Positions 45,888 to 54,790 of a DNA stretch of 64,000 nt are shown here, piece after piece (position 1 is the stretch's first letter; each line of letters starts with the position of its first letter). Below the pieces are notes generated by a model. The model saw nothing but the letters and a program-made list of their open reading frames with translations, made no database searches and had not been told where the DNA came from. This DNA is from Helicobacter sp. 12S02634-8. GTDB taxonomy: Bacteria; Campylobacterota; Campylobacteria; Campylobacterales; Helicobacteraceae. Location: assembly GCF_002272865.1 (NCBI RefSeq), contig NZ_MLAP01000003.1, positions 102,170 to 166,169 of the forward strand, given 5' to 3'. Both the position numbers and the translations under genes were made by a program.

Positions 45888-48800
45888 CTTGCCTTCATAA
45901 AGCGGCCATAATTCCCCCCCCCCCCAGAAATTTCTATAAACAGATCTTTATCTGCTGTCATATGAAGTTCGTTTCTAAAATCCAGCCATTGTAAGGAGAG
46001 TGTGGGGAAGCTTTGATAGCATTTTTGCAATATACTCAAATCAAGCTTATCACGCAATTCCATCAGGGCAAGATGGTGCGGGCTTAGGGAGGAGATGGTC
46101 TCATAATCTAGGAGAATGACCTTGGAAGCGTCATTAAGGGAGTGGGTATTGGTCTGATAAAACATTGTTTGGATCGTGTGATTTTTGGGGGCGGGAGTAT
46201 TTTGGATTTGCATCAGGGCAAATTTGTAATGATTAGCTATATCGGGAAAAATACCCTCGCGGTTTTCAAAACCATAGAAAAAATGGAGCGTTTTATCTTC
46301 AAGGATATGTTTTCTCAAAGCCAAACTCCCTTCTTCAAACATCAGAGCAGAGGGTAAAATATATCCCAGATTTGCTCCTTCTTCCAAAAGCGAAAGATTG
46401 CGTTCGACAAAAAACCTAAACAAATTCCCATCTCCACTCCCGCGGCTATAGGGGTATTTGGTTTTATAGAAGTTGTTGGCAGCGGCGATATGGAATTTTT
46501 GGGCTTCATAGGCTTCTTTGATATAGGGTTTGCTCAAAAGGTCCTTTTGCAATTGTGATTTTTGCGTGTTTGACAATGTGCGATAATCGCTTTTGTATTG
46601 AGGAAAAAAGTCGCTGTCGCTGAATTTTGTCTTGTCCCAAGGGGGATTGCCGATGATGGCTTGAAAGCCTTTAAACTTGCCTTCTTCTACGATTTCGGGA
46701 AATTCGGTTTCGTAGTTGAAGAATTTGTAAGTTTTGGCATAGGTTTGGATGAGGGCTTTTATTTCCTTGTTGTCAAACAGATCTTGCAGACCTGTTTTTA
46801 TGAGAGAGTCGAACAATCTTTTTTCTTCGGGTGTAAAGAATTGCAGTGCACTGAAACAATCTAAGAGAAGGTTTAGATTTTCTAGAATCGGAGTGATTTG
46901 CTCTTTGTAAATGCGTTTGGATTCCAATATCTCTTCTTCGGTCGTGTCTTTTAGGGAGTCAAGTTGTTTAAAGACATCTGATAAGGCATCAAATTCTTTT
47001 AAAAAATTTTGTATAAAAAGATTGCGTGCGTTTTTGTTGTAATCAGAATAGAATTTTTTAAATTCTTCGATACTTGAACCGATTAAGGCATTGCCACATT
47101 TGATATGGTGTTCGATAAAGCTTAGTGGCGTTCCAAAGATAAAGCTGTCGATCCAAAGACTGAGTTTGGTAAGTTCAATGCTGAAAGGATTGAGATCCAC
47201 GCCAAAAATCGTGCGTTTGAGTAAAAGGCGCTTGAGGATATCGCTCTCATCAATTTGATAATTAGCGATATATTGGGCGGTGTTGTCGATAATGGTTTGC
47301 TTCTCTTTTTCATAAATTGCTTTTAATGCTTCATAGGCATCAAAGTTATGCAATATTTCTAAGGTGATTTGATTGAGTGCTTCAACCAAAAAATGACCGC
47401 TTCCGCAGGCATTGTCAAGGATTTTGAATTGTAGGATATTTTCGGGTGTGATTTTGTTTTGGAGACATTCTTTTACCAGATAAGAAACGACAGATTCAGG
47501 TGTGTAATAGCTTGCAGTCGTTTTGCGGGAATTGCTTGTATTTTTGAGATAGATTTGTCCTTTTGTGTAATGCTTAGCCTTTTGGATGGTGTGGGTTTTT
47601 TTGATTTTCTCATAATCATAGCTATCGAAATAGCCTTCAATTTCGGATTGCTTGGATTTTGATTTCTTTGAAGAGTAGGCGATATAAAAAATATCTTCTT
47701 GAGCGATCTGAAAAAAGTAAGTCAATAAGCCTTCATAAATTGTGCCTAAATGAGAGATTGAAAGTGTGCGATAATCGCGTTTGAAATGTTTATCGGATTC
47801 TTTAAAATAAAAGAATTTTTCTAAAATCTCTTTGAGATCTTTGTTTGAAAAAAGCTTGGGAGCATAAAGAGGCTTTGTTTTTGTGGCATCAAAAAGTCCG
47901 CCGTTAAAGATAGGCATATCGTAATTGGGTTCGCCCTTGTCATAAATATTAAAAATTTTTTGTAGTTGGACAAAACCGCTGAAGCTGTCTTCCTTGTCAT
48001 CAAGTTGTTCGAGTAGATTTTGCAAACTGATTTCATCTTTGAAGTATTTATGTGCTTGGAGTGTCTCATCGAATTTATCTTCAAAATAAGCGATAAACAA
48101 TAAGCGAAATGTAAAATAAAGGGCGTTTTTATACACATCTTCGAGTGAAATGCCCTCATTTTTGGCATAAATGCAACTACCGATTTTTTCAAAAATCGAA
48201 TCTTGATTATCGATTCCATAAATCAAAGCTTTCAAGTCATCTTCAATTTTCTTTTTTGATTGGGTATTTTTGAATAAAACTTCTGCGATCGGAATTTCTT
48301 GCTGATTTAAAACGGGCATAAAATTTTCTGCTCTAAAAACAAAATAAAAATACTTGAACGCTTCACAATCGTTATTTTCGATGATGGCTTCCAAATCGAT
48401 TTCGTAGAAGATTTTTTCTGAAGAAAGCTTGGAATTGTCATAAAATCTCCACAATCTTCCGTTGGTTAAAAATCCGAAATGAATTCTTAAGCTGTTGAGA
48501 TAACGCAAGATTTGAAAATGCGGGTTGTCTTTTACTTTTTTGTTATCAACGGCAATATTATAAGCTTTAGATTCCAAGATAACGCTTATTTTATCGTTGC
48601 TTGAGTATCTATTTTGCGAGGGAATATTTTGATAGGCTGCTTTTGATTTTTCATCTGTAAAAAGCAGAAAATCAGGTTTTTCAATCTTGCCTTGAATGAT
48701 TTTGCTTTCTTGATAGATAGAGTGCCATCCCAGAATTTTGAGTGTTTTGGAGATAAATTCATCTTCAATTTGAGGTTCATTTTGATTTTGAAATTTTTCT

Positions 48801-48931
48801 TTATCATACAAAGAGCATATTTTTTCAAAAGTTTCGCTCAAATTTTCTTCAAAAGGATAATTTTTTTTAAAACTAACCTCAAGAGTGTAGTTTGTAAAAA
48901 GATTGTTTTTTAAAAAATAAAAGTTTTTCAT
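45839..48931 (-). CDS. Phase-variable type IIG restriction-modification enzyme, nuclease and methyltransferase part (OFF register)
   Basis: A 1030-residue frame encoding a fused restriction and N6-adenine methyltransferase enzyme. An N-terminal PD-(E)xK nuclease is indicated by EKPDFLLF and VILESKAYN; a helical connector follows; the gamma-class methyltransferase has motif I LDNACGSGHFLVEAL and motif IV IIGNPPWDKTKF. It ends early: after SGGGG it runs into an out-of-frame tail (NYGRFMKAR...) because of the 12-base tract at 45914-45925. Ten or 13 bases would give a protein of about 1,274 residues. Codon use is AT-rich and unlike nusA next door, so acquired DNA is likely. Confidence 0.88.
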   Translation of the reverse strand: MKNFYFLKNNLFTNYTLEVSFKKNYPFEENLSETFEKICSLYDKEKFQNQNEPQIEDEFISKTLKILGWHSIYQESKIIQGKIEKPDFLLFTDEKSKAAYQNIPSQNRYSSNDKISVILESKAYNIAVDNKKVKDNPHFQILRYLNSLRIHFGFLTNGRLWRFYDNSKLSSEKIFYEIDLEAIIENNDCEAFKYFYFVFRAENFMPVLNQQEIPIAEVLFKNTQSKKKIEDDLKALIYGIDNQDSIFEKIGSCIYAKNEGISLEDVYKNALYFTFRLLFIAYFEDKFDETLQAHKYFKDEISLQNLLEQLDDKEDSFSGFVQLQKIFNIYDKGEPNYDMPIFNGGLFDATKTKPLYAPKLFSNKDLKEILEKFFYFKESDKHFKRDYRTLSISHLGTIYEGLLTYFFQIAQEDIFYIAYSSKKSKSKQSEIEGYFDSYDYEKIKKTHTIQKAKHYTKGQIYLKNTSNSRKTTASYYTPESVVSYLVKECLQNKITPENILQFKILDNACGSGHFLVEALNQITLEILHNFDAYEALKAIYEKEKQTIIDNTAQYIANYQIDESDILKRLLLKRTIFGVDLNPFSIELTKLSLWIDSFIFGTPLSFIEHHIKCGNALIGSSIEEFKKFYSDYNKNARNLFIQNFLKEFDALSDVFKQLDSLKDTTEEEILESKRIYKEQITPILENLNLLLDCFSALQFFTPEEKRLFDSLIKTGLQDLFDNKEIKALIQTYAKTYKFFNYETEFPEIVEEGKFKGFQAIIGNPPWDKTKFSDSDFFPQYKSDYRTLSNTQKSQLQKDLLSKPYIKEAYEAQKFHIAAANNFYKTKYPYSRGSGDGNLFRFFVERNLSLLEEGANLGYILPSALMFEEGSLALRKHILEDKTLHFFYGFENREGIFPDIANHYKFALMQIQNTPAPKNHTIQTMFYQTNTHSLNDASKVILLDYETISSLSPHHLALMELRDKLDLSILQKCYQSFPTLSLQWLDFRNELHMTADKDLFIEISGGGGNYGRFMKARCFINSTPLFIPRNIS
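45914..45925 (-). repeat. Poly-G (C on + strand) tract of 12, switch in the type IIG gene
   Basis: Twelve consecutive C on the + strand, in the middle of the type IIG gene between methyltransferase and specificity domains. The reading frame breaks exactly here. ON register is 10 or 13; 11 or 12 is OFF. Confidence 0.9.
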
Positions 48932-48967
48932 ACAATTAGCCTTAAATGATGGAATGATGGGGCAATG

Positions 48968-50104
48968 CTATTGTTTAAAGAGTGATTCAAGTGCATCAAT
49001 GCCGACTTTTGAAAGGGTTTTATCTTGCGTGTCTTGCGAATCTTTTTCTGCATTGATTTCTACAAGCTCGATGTCATAGCCTGTAAGCATTGAAGCCAGA
49101 CGGATATTGATACCATTTTTGCCGATAGCTTTGCTTTTTTGGTCGCTCATGATATTGATGATGGCTTTAGGGGGGATGTTTTCTTCTGTTTGTGGTTGGA
49201 GTTTGATACTGATGATATTGGCTGGTGCTAAAGCCTTGGAGATGAATATTTCAGGCACTTCAGAGTATTCGATACAATCGATATTTTCGCCATTGAGCTC
49301 TTTGCTTACAGCATTGATACGCACGCCTTTGACCCCTACGCTAGCGCCGATAGGGTCGATTTTAGGGCTATGGGAGTAGAGGGCTATTTTCGCACGATCG
49401 CCAGGGATTCTTGCACTTTTGGCGATGATGACCTCACCATCTTTGATTTCAGGGACTTCTAGCGCAAGGAGTTCTTCAAGCATTTTAGGCGTGGTGCGCG
49501 AGAGTTCGATATGGATACTATCTTTGTTGATACCCACATGTTTGAGGATCGAAGAAACAGTATCGCCCACAACAAATTTTTCACCTTTGATACGATTTTT
49601 GATAGGCAAGACAGCGCGGATTCCATCGATTTCGATATAGGTATTTTGGGATTCATCGACGCGGACAACAACTCCAGTGATGATTTTGCCAATGTTGGAT
49701 TTGAATTTTTCAAATAATTGATTTTCAATCATGCGCTGGATATGGAATTCAAGGTCTTTAAAAAGCGAATTCACAGCGTTCCTGCTCATATCCTCCAAAC
49801 TCAATTCATATTTGATCTCATCACCAGCTTTGAGCTCGCTATCGGTTGTTTTTGCCTTAGAAATGGGGATAAAGTTAGTCGGGTCATCTTGGATTCTGGG
49901 GTCATCTTCTTCGCAGACACTGATGGTGTGTATCAGCCTAAAAGTTCTTTCTTTGTGGTCTTCTTCTACGGTGTAGTTGATATTTTCATCGATTTCTTTT
50001 TTTGCCATTTTGATGATAGAGTCTTTGACAACTTGCGATACTGTCGATACTTGAAGTCCTTTTTCATAAGCAATAAGTTCTATGATATCGAGTATTTTTT
50101 CCAT
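48968..50104 (-). CDS. nusA: Transcription termination/antitermination protein NusA
   Basis: 378 residues: N-terminal RNA polymerase-binding domain, S1 domain (about 130-200, IGKIITGVVVRVDESQNTY), and two KH domains (DPIGASVGVKGVRINAVSKEL and SKAIGKNGINIRLASMLTG shown in part). No acidic C-terminal repeats, as in other Campylobacterota. The start MEKILDIIELI follows AAAGGA; the frame is open 29 codons further with no site. It modulates pausing, termination and rRNA antitermination. Confidence 0.95.
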   Translation of the reverse strand: MEKILDIIELIAYEKGLQVSTVSQVVKDSIIKMAKKEIDENINYTVEEDHKERTFRLIHTISVCEEDDPRIQDDPTNFIPISKAKTTDSELKAGDEIKYELSLEDMSRNAVNSLFKDLEFHIQRMIENQLFEKFKSNIGKIITGVVVRVDESQNTYIEIDGIRAVLPIKNRIKGEKFVVGDTVSSILKHVGINKDSIHIELSRTTPKMLEELLALEVPEIKDGEVIIAKSARIPGDRAKIALYSHSPKIDPIGASVGVKGVRINAVSKELNGENIDCIEYSEVPEIFISKALAPANIISIKLQPQTEENIPPKAIINIMSDQKSKAIGKNGINIRLASMLTGYDIELVEINAEKDSQDTQDKTLSKVGIDALESLFKQ

Positions 50105-50286
50105 CTGTGTCCTTTGATTGTGTAGTTTTATTTCATAGAGTAGGAGGTTTTTAGAGTTTTTTATTATAGCAAAATTTTTTATAAATGCCATTTTTTATGG
50201 GATTTTGAATAAAGAATATTCAAACTTTTTGTAAGGCAAAACAAGTTAAAATGCACCATTAAAATTATCAAAGAAAGGAATATGGC

Positions 50287-50529
50287 ATGGAATTGACGCT
50301 AGCTAGGGGAAATATGGAGGAAAAACCACAAAAAATCAGCTTAGAAAAGCTGTTTGAAAAGCTCGAAGCAGGGGGCGATAAGGTATTTTATTTTGACCGC
50401 GCTAATAACCATAAAGATCTTTTGAAGGCTGTGAATTTCTTTGAGGGCAAGGGCAGAAAGGCCTATCTTTCAGAAATCAAAATCAGTCTGGATGAAAAAG
50501 ACTATATTTATGAGCTGCATATTATTTGA
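50287..50529 (+). CDS. HP0268-like small protein
   Basis: 80 residues, similar to H. pylori HP0268, a small alpha/beta protein related to Smr-type folds and reported as a nicking nuclease/ribonuclease. Visible pattern: LEKLFEKLEAGGDKVFYFDR, NHKDLLKAVNFFEGKGRK, and ISLDEKDYIYELHII. It precedes miaB by ten bases as in H. pylori. ATG behind AAAGGAA. The biochemical role in this organism is inferred only from that homologue. Confidence 0.75.
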   Translation: MELTLARGNMEEKPQKISLEKLFEKLEAGGDKVFYFDRANNHKDLLKAVNFFEGKGRKAYLSEIKISLDEKDYIYELHII

Positions 50530-50539
50530 GTAGTTTTTG

Positions 50540-51847
50540 ATGAAGTTGTATATAGAAACGCTCGGGTGTGCGATGAATATGCGCGATAGCGAGCATATGA
50601 TCAGTGAGCTCAAAAAGCAAGGTTACACTTCTGTGACCGATGATGCTAAAGAGGCTGATTTGATATTGATCAATACTTGCAGTGTGAGGGAAAAGCCAGA
50701 ACGCAAGCTGTTTTCAGAGATTGGGCAGTTTGCTCGACTCAAAAAGCAAGGGGCAAAGATCGGTATTTGTGGCTGCACAGCTAGCCATATGGGCGAGGAG
50801 ATTATCAAAAGAGCACCGAGTGTGAATTTTGTCTTGGGAGCAAGAAATATCTCAAAAATCTCAGAGATTATCCATAAAGACAAGGCTGTAGAGGTTGCGA
50901 TTGATTATGATGATAGCACTTATGTGTTTGATACAGCCAGAAACACAGGTATCAAAGCGCTGTTAAATATTTCCATTGGTTGTGATAAAAAATGTGCTTA
51001 TTGTATCGTTCCCCACACTCGCGGTAAGGAGATTTCAATCCCCTTGGACTTGATCTTATCTGAAGCAGATAAGCTAGCAAAAAACGGCGTCAAAGAGCTC
51101 ATGCTTTTGGGACAAAATGTCAATAACTATGGTGTCCGATTTTCTCTTCCCCATAGCCGTATTGATTTTACAGGCTTGCTCAAGGAGCTCAGCAAGATAG
51201 AGGGGATAGAAAGAATCCGTTTCACCTCGCCCCACCCTTTGCATATGGACGATGCATTTTTAGAAGAATTTGCTAGCAATCCTAAGGTCTGTAAATCTAT
51301 CCATATGCCCTTGCAGAGTGGATCGACTAGGATTTTGAAATCCATGCGTCGGGGTTATAGCAAGGAGTGGTATCTCAATCGTGTCGCTAAGCTCAAGTCT
51401 TTAGTGCCTGATGTGGGGATTGGGACAGATATTATCGTGGGCTTTCCTACAGAGAGTGAAGAGGATTTTGCTGATACAATCGATGTGCTTGAGCAAGTGG
51501 GGTTTGATACTGTTTATAGCTTTGTGTATTCTCCGCGTCCGCATACAGAGTCTTTTGGTTGGGGAGAGGAGGGGAGTGTGCCTAAAGAGGTAGCTTCTTA
51601 TCGATTGACTTATTTGCAAGATAAACACAAGGAAATTTTGCGCCAAAAGGCTAAAAATGAAATTGGTAAGATCCATCGCGTGCTGATTGAAAATGTCCGA
51701 ACTGGGGAGGTGGTGTTTTCTGAGGGACGTAGCGATAATGGAAAGCTCATCAAAATCCCTAACAAAGCCCTGAATATCGGAGATATTTTAGAGATCCAGA
51801 TCACACAAAGTGATGGAGGGAGCTTGATAGGGGATATGTTGCAATGA
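50540..51847 (+). CDS. miaB: tRNA-2-methylthio-N6-dimethylallyladenosine synthase MiaB
   Basis: Radical-SAM methylthiotransferase for A37 of tRNAs reading UNN codons. 435 residues. N-terminal UPF0004 cysteines (TLGCAMNMRDSE, NTCSVREK, GICGCTAS), the radical SAM triad CDKKCAYC, and a C-terminal TRAM domain (IHRVLIENVRTGEVVFSEGR). ATG at 50540 is preferred over the TTG before it. It overlaps the DUF374 gene by four bases. Confidence 0.95.
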   Translation: MKLYIETLGCAMNMRDSEHMISELKKQGYTSVTDDAKEADLILINTCSVREKPERKLFSEIGQFARLKKQGAKIGICGCTASHMGEEIIKRAPSVNFVLGARNISKISEIIHKDKAVEVAIDYDDSTYVFDTARNTGIKALLNISIGCDKKCAYCIVPHTRGKEISIPLDLILSEADKLAKNGVKELMLLGQNVNNYGVRFSLPHSRIDFTGLLKELSKIEGIERIRFTSPHPLHMDDAFLEEFASNPKVCKSIHMPLQSGSTRILKSMRRGYSKEWYLNRVAKLKSLVPDVGIGTDIIVGFPTESEEDFADTIDVLEQVGFDTVYSFVYSPRPHTESFGWGEEGSVPKEVASYRLTYLQDKHKEILRQKAKNEIGKIHRVLIENVRTGEVVFSEGRSDNGKLIKIPNKALNIGDILEIQITQSDGGSLIGDMLQ

Positions 51848-52494
51848 CTTTAAGCTGGAAGCAAAAAATCACCCTTGCTATTCTCCCGCGGCTTGTTTGG
51901 GGGATATTGTGGCTGTTGTATGGGAGCTGTCGCCATAGATTTTATTTATCCGAGCAGCTCAAAGAAACTAATTTTATTGCAAGTTTTTGGCACGGAGAAT
52001 TTTTGATGCTGCCCTTTGCTTATCTCAAGCTCAAGCCCAAGCCTAAGATTTGCGTGATTTCAAGCCAGCATTTTGATGGGGAGCTGATGGTGAAACTTTA
52101 TAGTTATTTTGGGTTTCAGACTATTAGAGGCTCTACCAATAAAGGTGGCAGGCGCGTGCTTGTGGAGTCTTTTGCACATTTAAAGGAGGGGTGGGATATG
52201 GGGATCACGCCCGATGGTCCTAAAGGACCCTACCACCATATCGCTGATGGTGTCGTGGCGATGGCGCAAAAGACGGGCGTGGGAATCAGTGTATGCAGGG
52301 TGTTTCCAAGAAAATATTATCGCTTGAATACTTGGGATCGCTTCCAGATACCAAAGCCTTTTTCTCAGATTGATTATTATATGTTAGAGCCGTTTTTTAT
52401 CCCCAAAGATATGGATATAGAAGAGGCTAAAAAGCTTGTTTATATGCGTATGGAAGATTTTTTAGGAGAAACGCAGCGGTTTTTGATAAAATAG
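51844..52494 (+). CDS. DUF374 lysophospholipid-acyltransferase-like protein
   Basis: 216 residues, like H. pylori HP0270. Signature ASFWHGEFLMLPF supplies an HX4-type active-site His (H-G-E-F-L), and TPDGPKGPYHH matches the DUF374 substrate motif. Homologues are membrane-associated acyltransferases of the LPLAT superfamily, probably acting on lipid A or phospholipid, but the substrate is unknown. An N-terminal hydrophobic segment (LAILPRLVWGILWLLYG) may anchor it. ATGA overlap with miaB. Confidence 0.82.
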   Translation: MTLSWKQKITLAILPRLVWGILWLLYGSCRHRFYLSEQLKETNFIASFWHGEFLMLPFAYLKLKPKPKICVISSQHFDGELMVKLYSYFGFQTIRGSTNKGGRRVLVESFAHLKEGWDMGITPDGPKGPYHHIADGVVAMAQKTGVGISVCRVFPRKYYRLNTWDRFQIPKPFSQIDYYMLEPFFIPKDMDIEEAKKLVYMRMEDFLGETQRFLIK

Positions 52495-52516
52495 TTCTAA
52501 ATTAAAAAGTAGGTTG

Positions 52517-53527
52517 ATGATGGATATTTTTGGTTTTTCAAAATTGATAAAACCTTTTTTTTCAAATGTATTTATCGCTGTGAATATCGACAGCAAGATG
52601 TGTGCGATCAAAATCTTGCGTATCAAAAATAAGCAAGTCATTGAGAGTTTGCAAAAAGAATTCAAAATCATCAACAACGAACTGCCGATGGACGCCATCA
52701 AGCTGATTAGGACTTATCAGAAAAAATATCCCTTCACCTACTTGAGCACTATGGCTAAGACTTATAATCAAGGTATCTTGAAAAAGGGCAAGCCAGAGGA
52801 TTTGCTCGCATATGGTCTGAATCCTAAAGAACTCAATATTTTGGATTTTGAAAATTTTCGGTTTTATATCAAAAACTCTGCCATCAAAGAAAATATTGAA
52901 AAATTCTCAAAAATCGGTGGGCCAGATTATTTGTTTTCGCCTTTTGCACTCATTTATCACAAAATCAAAGACCAGCTAGAGCCACAAATGCATTTGTATA
53001 TCCTGCAAGAAAGGAGCTGTATTTCTTTGTTGATAGCAGACAATAAGGGCGTGTATTTTGGAGGGTATTTTATCGTCGAGGGGGAAACTGAAGATGTGAG
53101 CGAGGATACGACAGCTTCGATGGACGATATTTTTTCTACTTCATTTTTGGGCGATCAAAATAAGGATTTTGATGATGAAATCGATGAGCTAGAAGATTTG
53201 GGGGATTCTGATTTTTTTATCGACAAGCTCAATGCAAGGCTTTTGCTTGATAGTCAAGAAGATGAAACCAAGGGCAAGGTAGATGATATTGCTAAGATTG
53301 CCACCGTTTCATCGATTATCCAGAATTCACTCAGAGAGTTTTATTCTAATGAACTTTATGAAAGCCAATTTATCGAAAAAATCTTTATTTTGGATACTTA
53401 TGGGTTATCAGAGGGGGCTTTGAGCTATTTGAGTGAAAATATGATGATTGAAACCCATAAAATCCCTGCTTCCATACTCGATGGGCTCAATGGACTTGCA
53501 AGGATTGAATTTGCAAAGGATAAGTGA
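52517..53527 (+). CDS. PilM-like protein, first gene of a PilM/N/O-like triad
   Basis: About 336 residues, like H. pylori HP0271-type proteins of unknown role. The N-terminal part (NVFIAVNIDSKMCAIKILRI) looks like the first strand pair of an actin-like ATPase, as in PilM or GspL. It has no membrane segment, so it is probably cytosolic. The middle has an acidic insert (about residues 190-240). The two genes that follow each have one membrane helix, a helical spacer and a small C-terminal domain, the PilN/PilO arrangement. Homology to PilM is structural inference from layout, not a strong sequence match. Stop overlaps the next start. Confidence 0.5.
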   Translation: MMDIFGFSKLIKPFFSNVFIAVNIDSKMCAIKILRIKNKQVIESLQKEFKIINNELPMDAIKLIRTYQKKYPFTYLSTMAKTYNQGILKKGKPEDLLAYGLNPKELNILDFENFRFYIKNSAIKENIEKFSKIGGPDYLFSPFALIYHKIKDQLEPQMHLYILQERSCISLLIADNKGVYFGGYFIVEGETEDVSEDTTASMDDIFSTSFLGDQNKDFDDEIDELEDLGDSDFFIDKLNARLLLDSQEDETKGKVDDIAKIATVSSIIQNSLREFYSNELYESQFIEKIFILDTYGLSEGALSYLSENMMIETHKIPASILDGLNGLARIEFAKDK

Positions 53528-54063
53528 TGCGTTTTAGTTTCCTCACGCCCCATCCCAAGCATATTCTGACTAAAATCACCAAGATATGGCTGTTGTATAT
53601 TGTTGCTGCTTTGGTGATTATCTTTGGTTTTTTGGTTCTTTTGAAATTCCAGATATTCCTCTCTCATAGCAGGGTAGCAGATTATCAAGCCAAGCAGATT
53701 GATTATCAGACCAAGGTCATTGAACTGGATGCATACCAGAATCGGATTTTATTTGAGGTCGATTTGCTCAAAAGCAGACAGGTGCATAATCTCATCGTGC
53801 GTGATGTGATCAAAAATCTATTCAATATCATTCCCGATCAGATCACGATTGATTATATTGAAATTGGCAGTGATTTCTTGACTATCAAAGGTTCCACGCC
53901 CTCTAAAGAGGTATTCAAGTTCTTGCTCCAAGACCCCTTGAAGGCTATTTTTGGCAAAAGCAATGTGAGCTTTTTCCCTCTTTCAAATGGTTGGTATCAT
54001 TTTGTTTCTACGAGCCGATCTGTCATCTCAATCATCGAACAACCCAAGGAAGCAGACAGATGA
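53527..54063 (+). CDS. PilN-like membrane protein
   Basis: 178 residues. A short cytosolic N terminus (MRFSFLTPHPKH), one membrane helix (WLLYIVAALVIIFGFLVLL), a helical spacer (RVADYQAKQIDYQTKVIELD), then a ferredoxin-like-sized C-terminal domain with ITIDYIEIGSDFLTIKG. This is the plan of PilN/GspL-C proteins. It overlaps the genes on both sides (TGATG before, ATGA after), so the three proteins are translationally coupled and probably form a complex. Confidence 0.55.
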   Translation: MRFSFLTPHPKHILTKITKIWLLYIVAALVIIFGFLVLLKFQIFLSHSRVADYQAKQIDYQTKVIELDAYQNRILFEVDLLKSRQVHNLIVRDVIKNLFNIIPDQITIDYIEIGSDFLTIKGSTPSKEVFKFLLQDPLKAIFGKSNVSFFPLSNGWYHFVSTSRSVISIIEQPKEADR

Positions 54064-54638
54064 GCACACAAGGCAATAAGAATTTTTTCTATATCGATGT
54101 CGAGCCAGAGCTAGTAATCCGCAATTTGATTTTTTTTGTGATTTTTTGTTTGCTTGTGAGTGTGTTTATCAATTATTGCCTATGGCCAGTGATTGAAGAA
54201 TACAAACAGCAGCATATCGAAGAGAAAAAAATCAAAATCGTATTCTTAAAAGCTAAAAGCGATTTTGAAAGCCATTTCAACGCACTCAAAAAGACCAAAA
54301 CTCTCAATCAAAAATCTTTGAATATTATGTCTTCTGCATTAGATGGCACGCAGCTAAAGCACGATTTGGATCAGTATTTCACACAAGTCAATATCGTCAA
54401 ACAATTATTCCAAGCAGACAATGGCGAATCTTTCAGTATCGATACATATTTTGTGCGTGGGGAGATTAAGGATATTGTGATGATGAATCGATTTTTTAGC
54501 GAGCTCCAAAATGCCCCTGCTAGTATCAAGGTCTTATTGCCCATCATTGTCAAAAAGTCTGATACCTCCTCGAGCTTGGTTGTAGAGTTTTATGTCAATA
54601 TCCAAAAGAGCAATTACCACCCACAAATCAGTTTGTAA
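54060..54638 (+). CDS. PilO-like membrane protein
   Basis: 192 residues. One membrane helix near the N terminus (LIFFVIFCLLVSVFINYCLW), a helical spacer with many Lys/Glu, then a C-terminal domain (about 110-185) including FSIDTYFVRGEIKDIVMMN and VLLPIIVKKSD. The plan is that of PilO/GspM. It is the last gene of the triad; a 152-bp gap with a strong palindrome follows before the first porin. The start MSTQGN overlaps the previous stop. Confidence 0.55.
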   Translation: MSTQGNKNFFYIDVEPELVIRNLIFFVIFCLLVSVFINYCLWPVIEEYKQQHIEEKKIKIVFLKAKSDFESHFNALKKTKTLNQKSLNIMSSALDGTQLKHDLDQYFTQVNIVKQLFQADNGESFSIDTYFVRGEIKDIVMMNRFFSELQNAPASIKVLLPIIVKKSDTSSSLVVEFYVNIQKSNYHPQISL

Positions 54639-54721
54639 CTCTTTTTCCTATATTACAAAATAGTAACAAAACGGCAAATATTATTCAGAAATTTTCAAGC
54701 TAACTTTAATTAGTATCTTTA

Positions 54722-54756
54722 CATCAATAATAACACAAGTGATTTTATTATTGATG
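54722..54756. promoter_or_regulatory. Long perfect inverted repeat upstream of the first Hof porin
   Basis: CATCAATAATAA (54722-54733) and TTATTATTGATG (54745-54756) are perfect 12-bp inverted repeats separated by 11 bp, which themselves hold CAC-AA-GTG. It lies 34 bp before the porin start. Either a large operator or a 5' UTR hairpin. Confidence 0.5.
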
Positions 54757-54790
54757 CGACAAACTAAAAATACTATCAAAGGAAGGGAAA

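Noticed and set aside
54722..54756. NikR operator upstream of the porin
   Set aside because: The arms are in the opposite orientation to the TATWATT-N11-AATWATA form I know for Helicobacter NikR, so I report it only as an unassigned palindrome.
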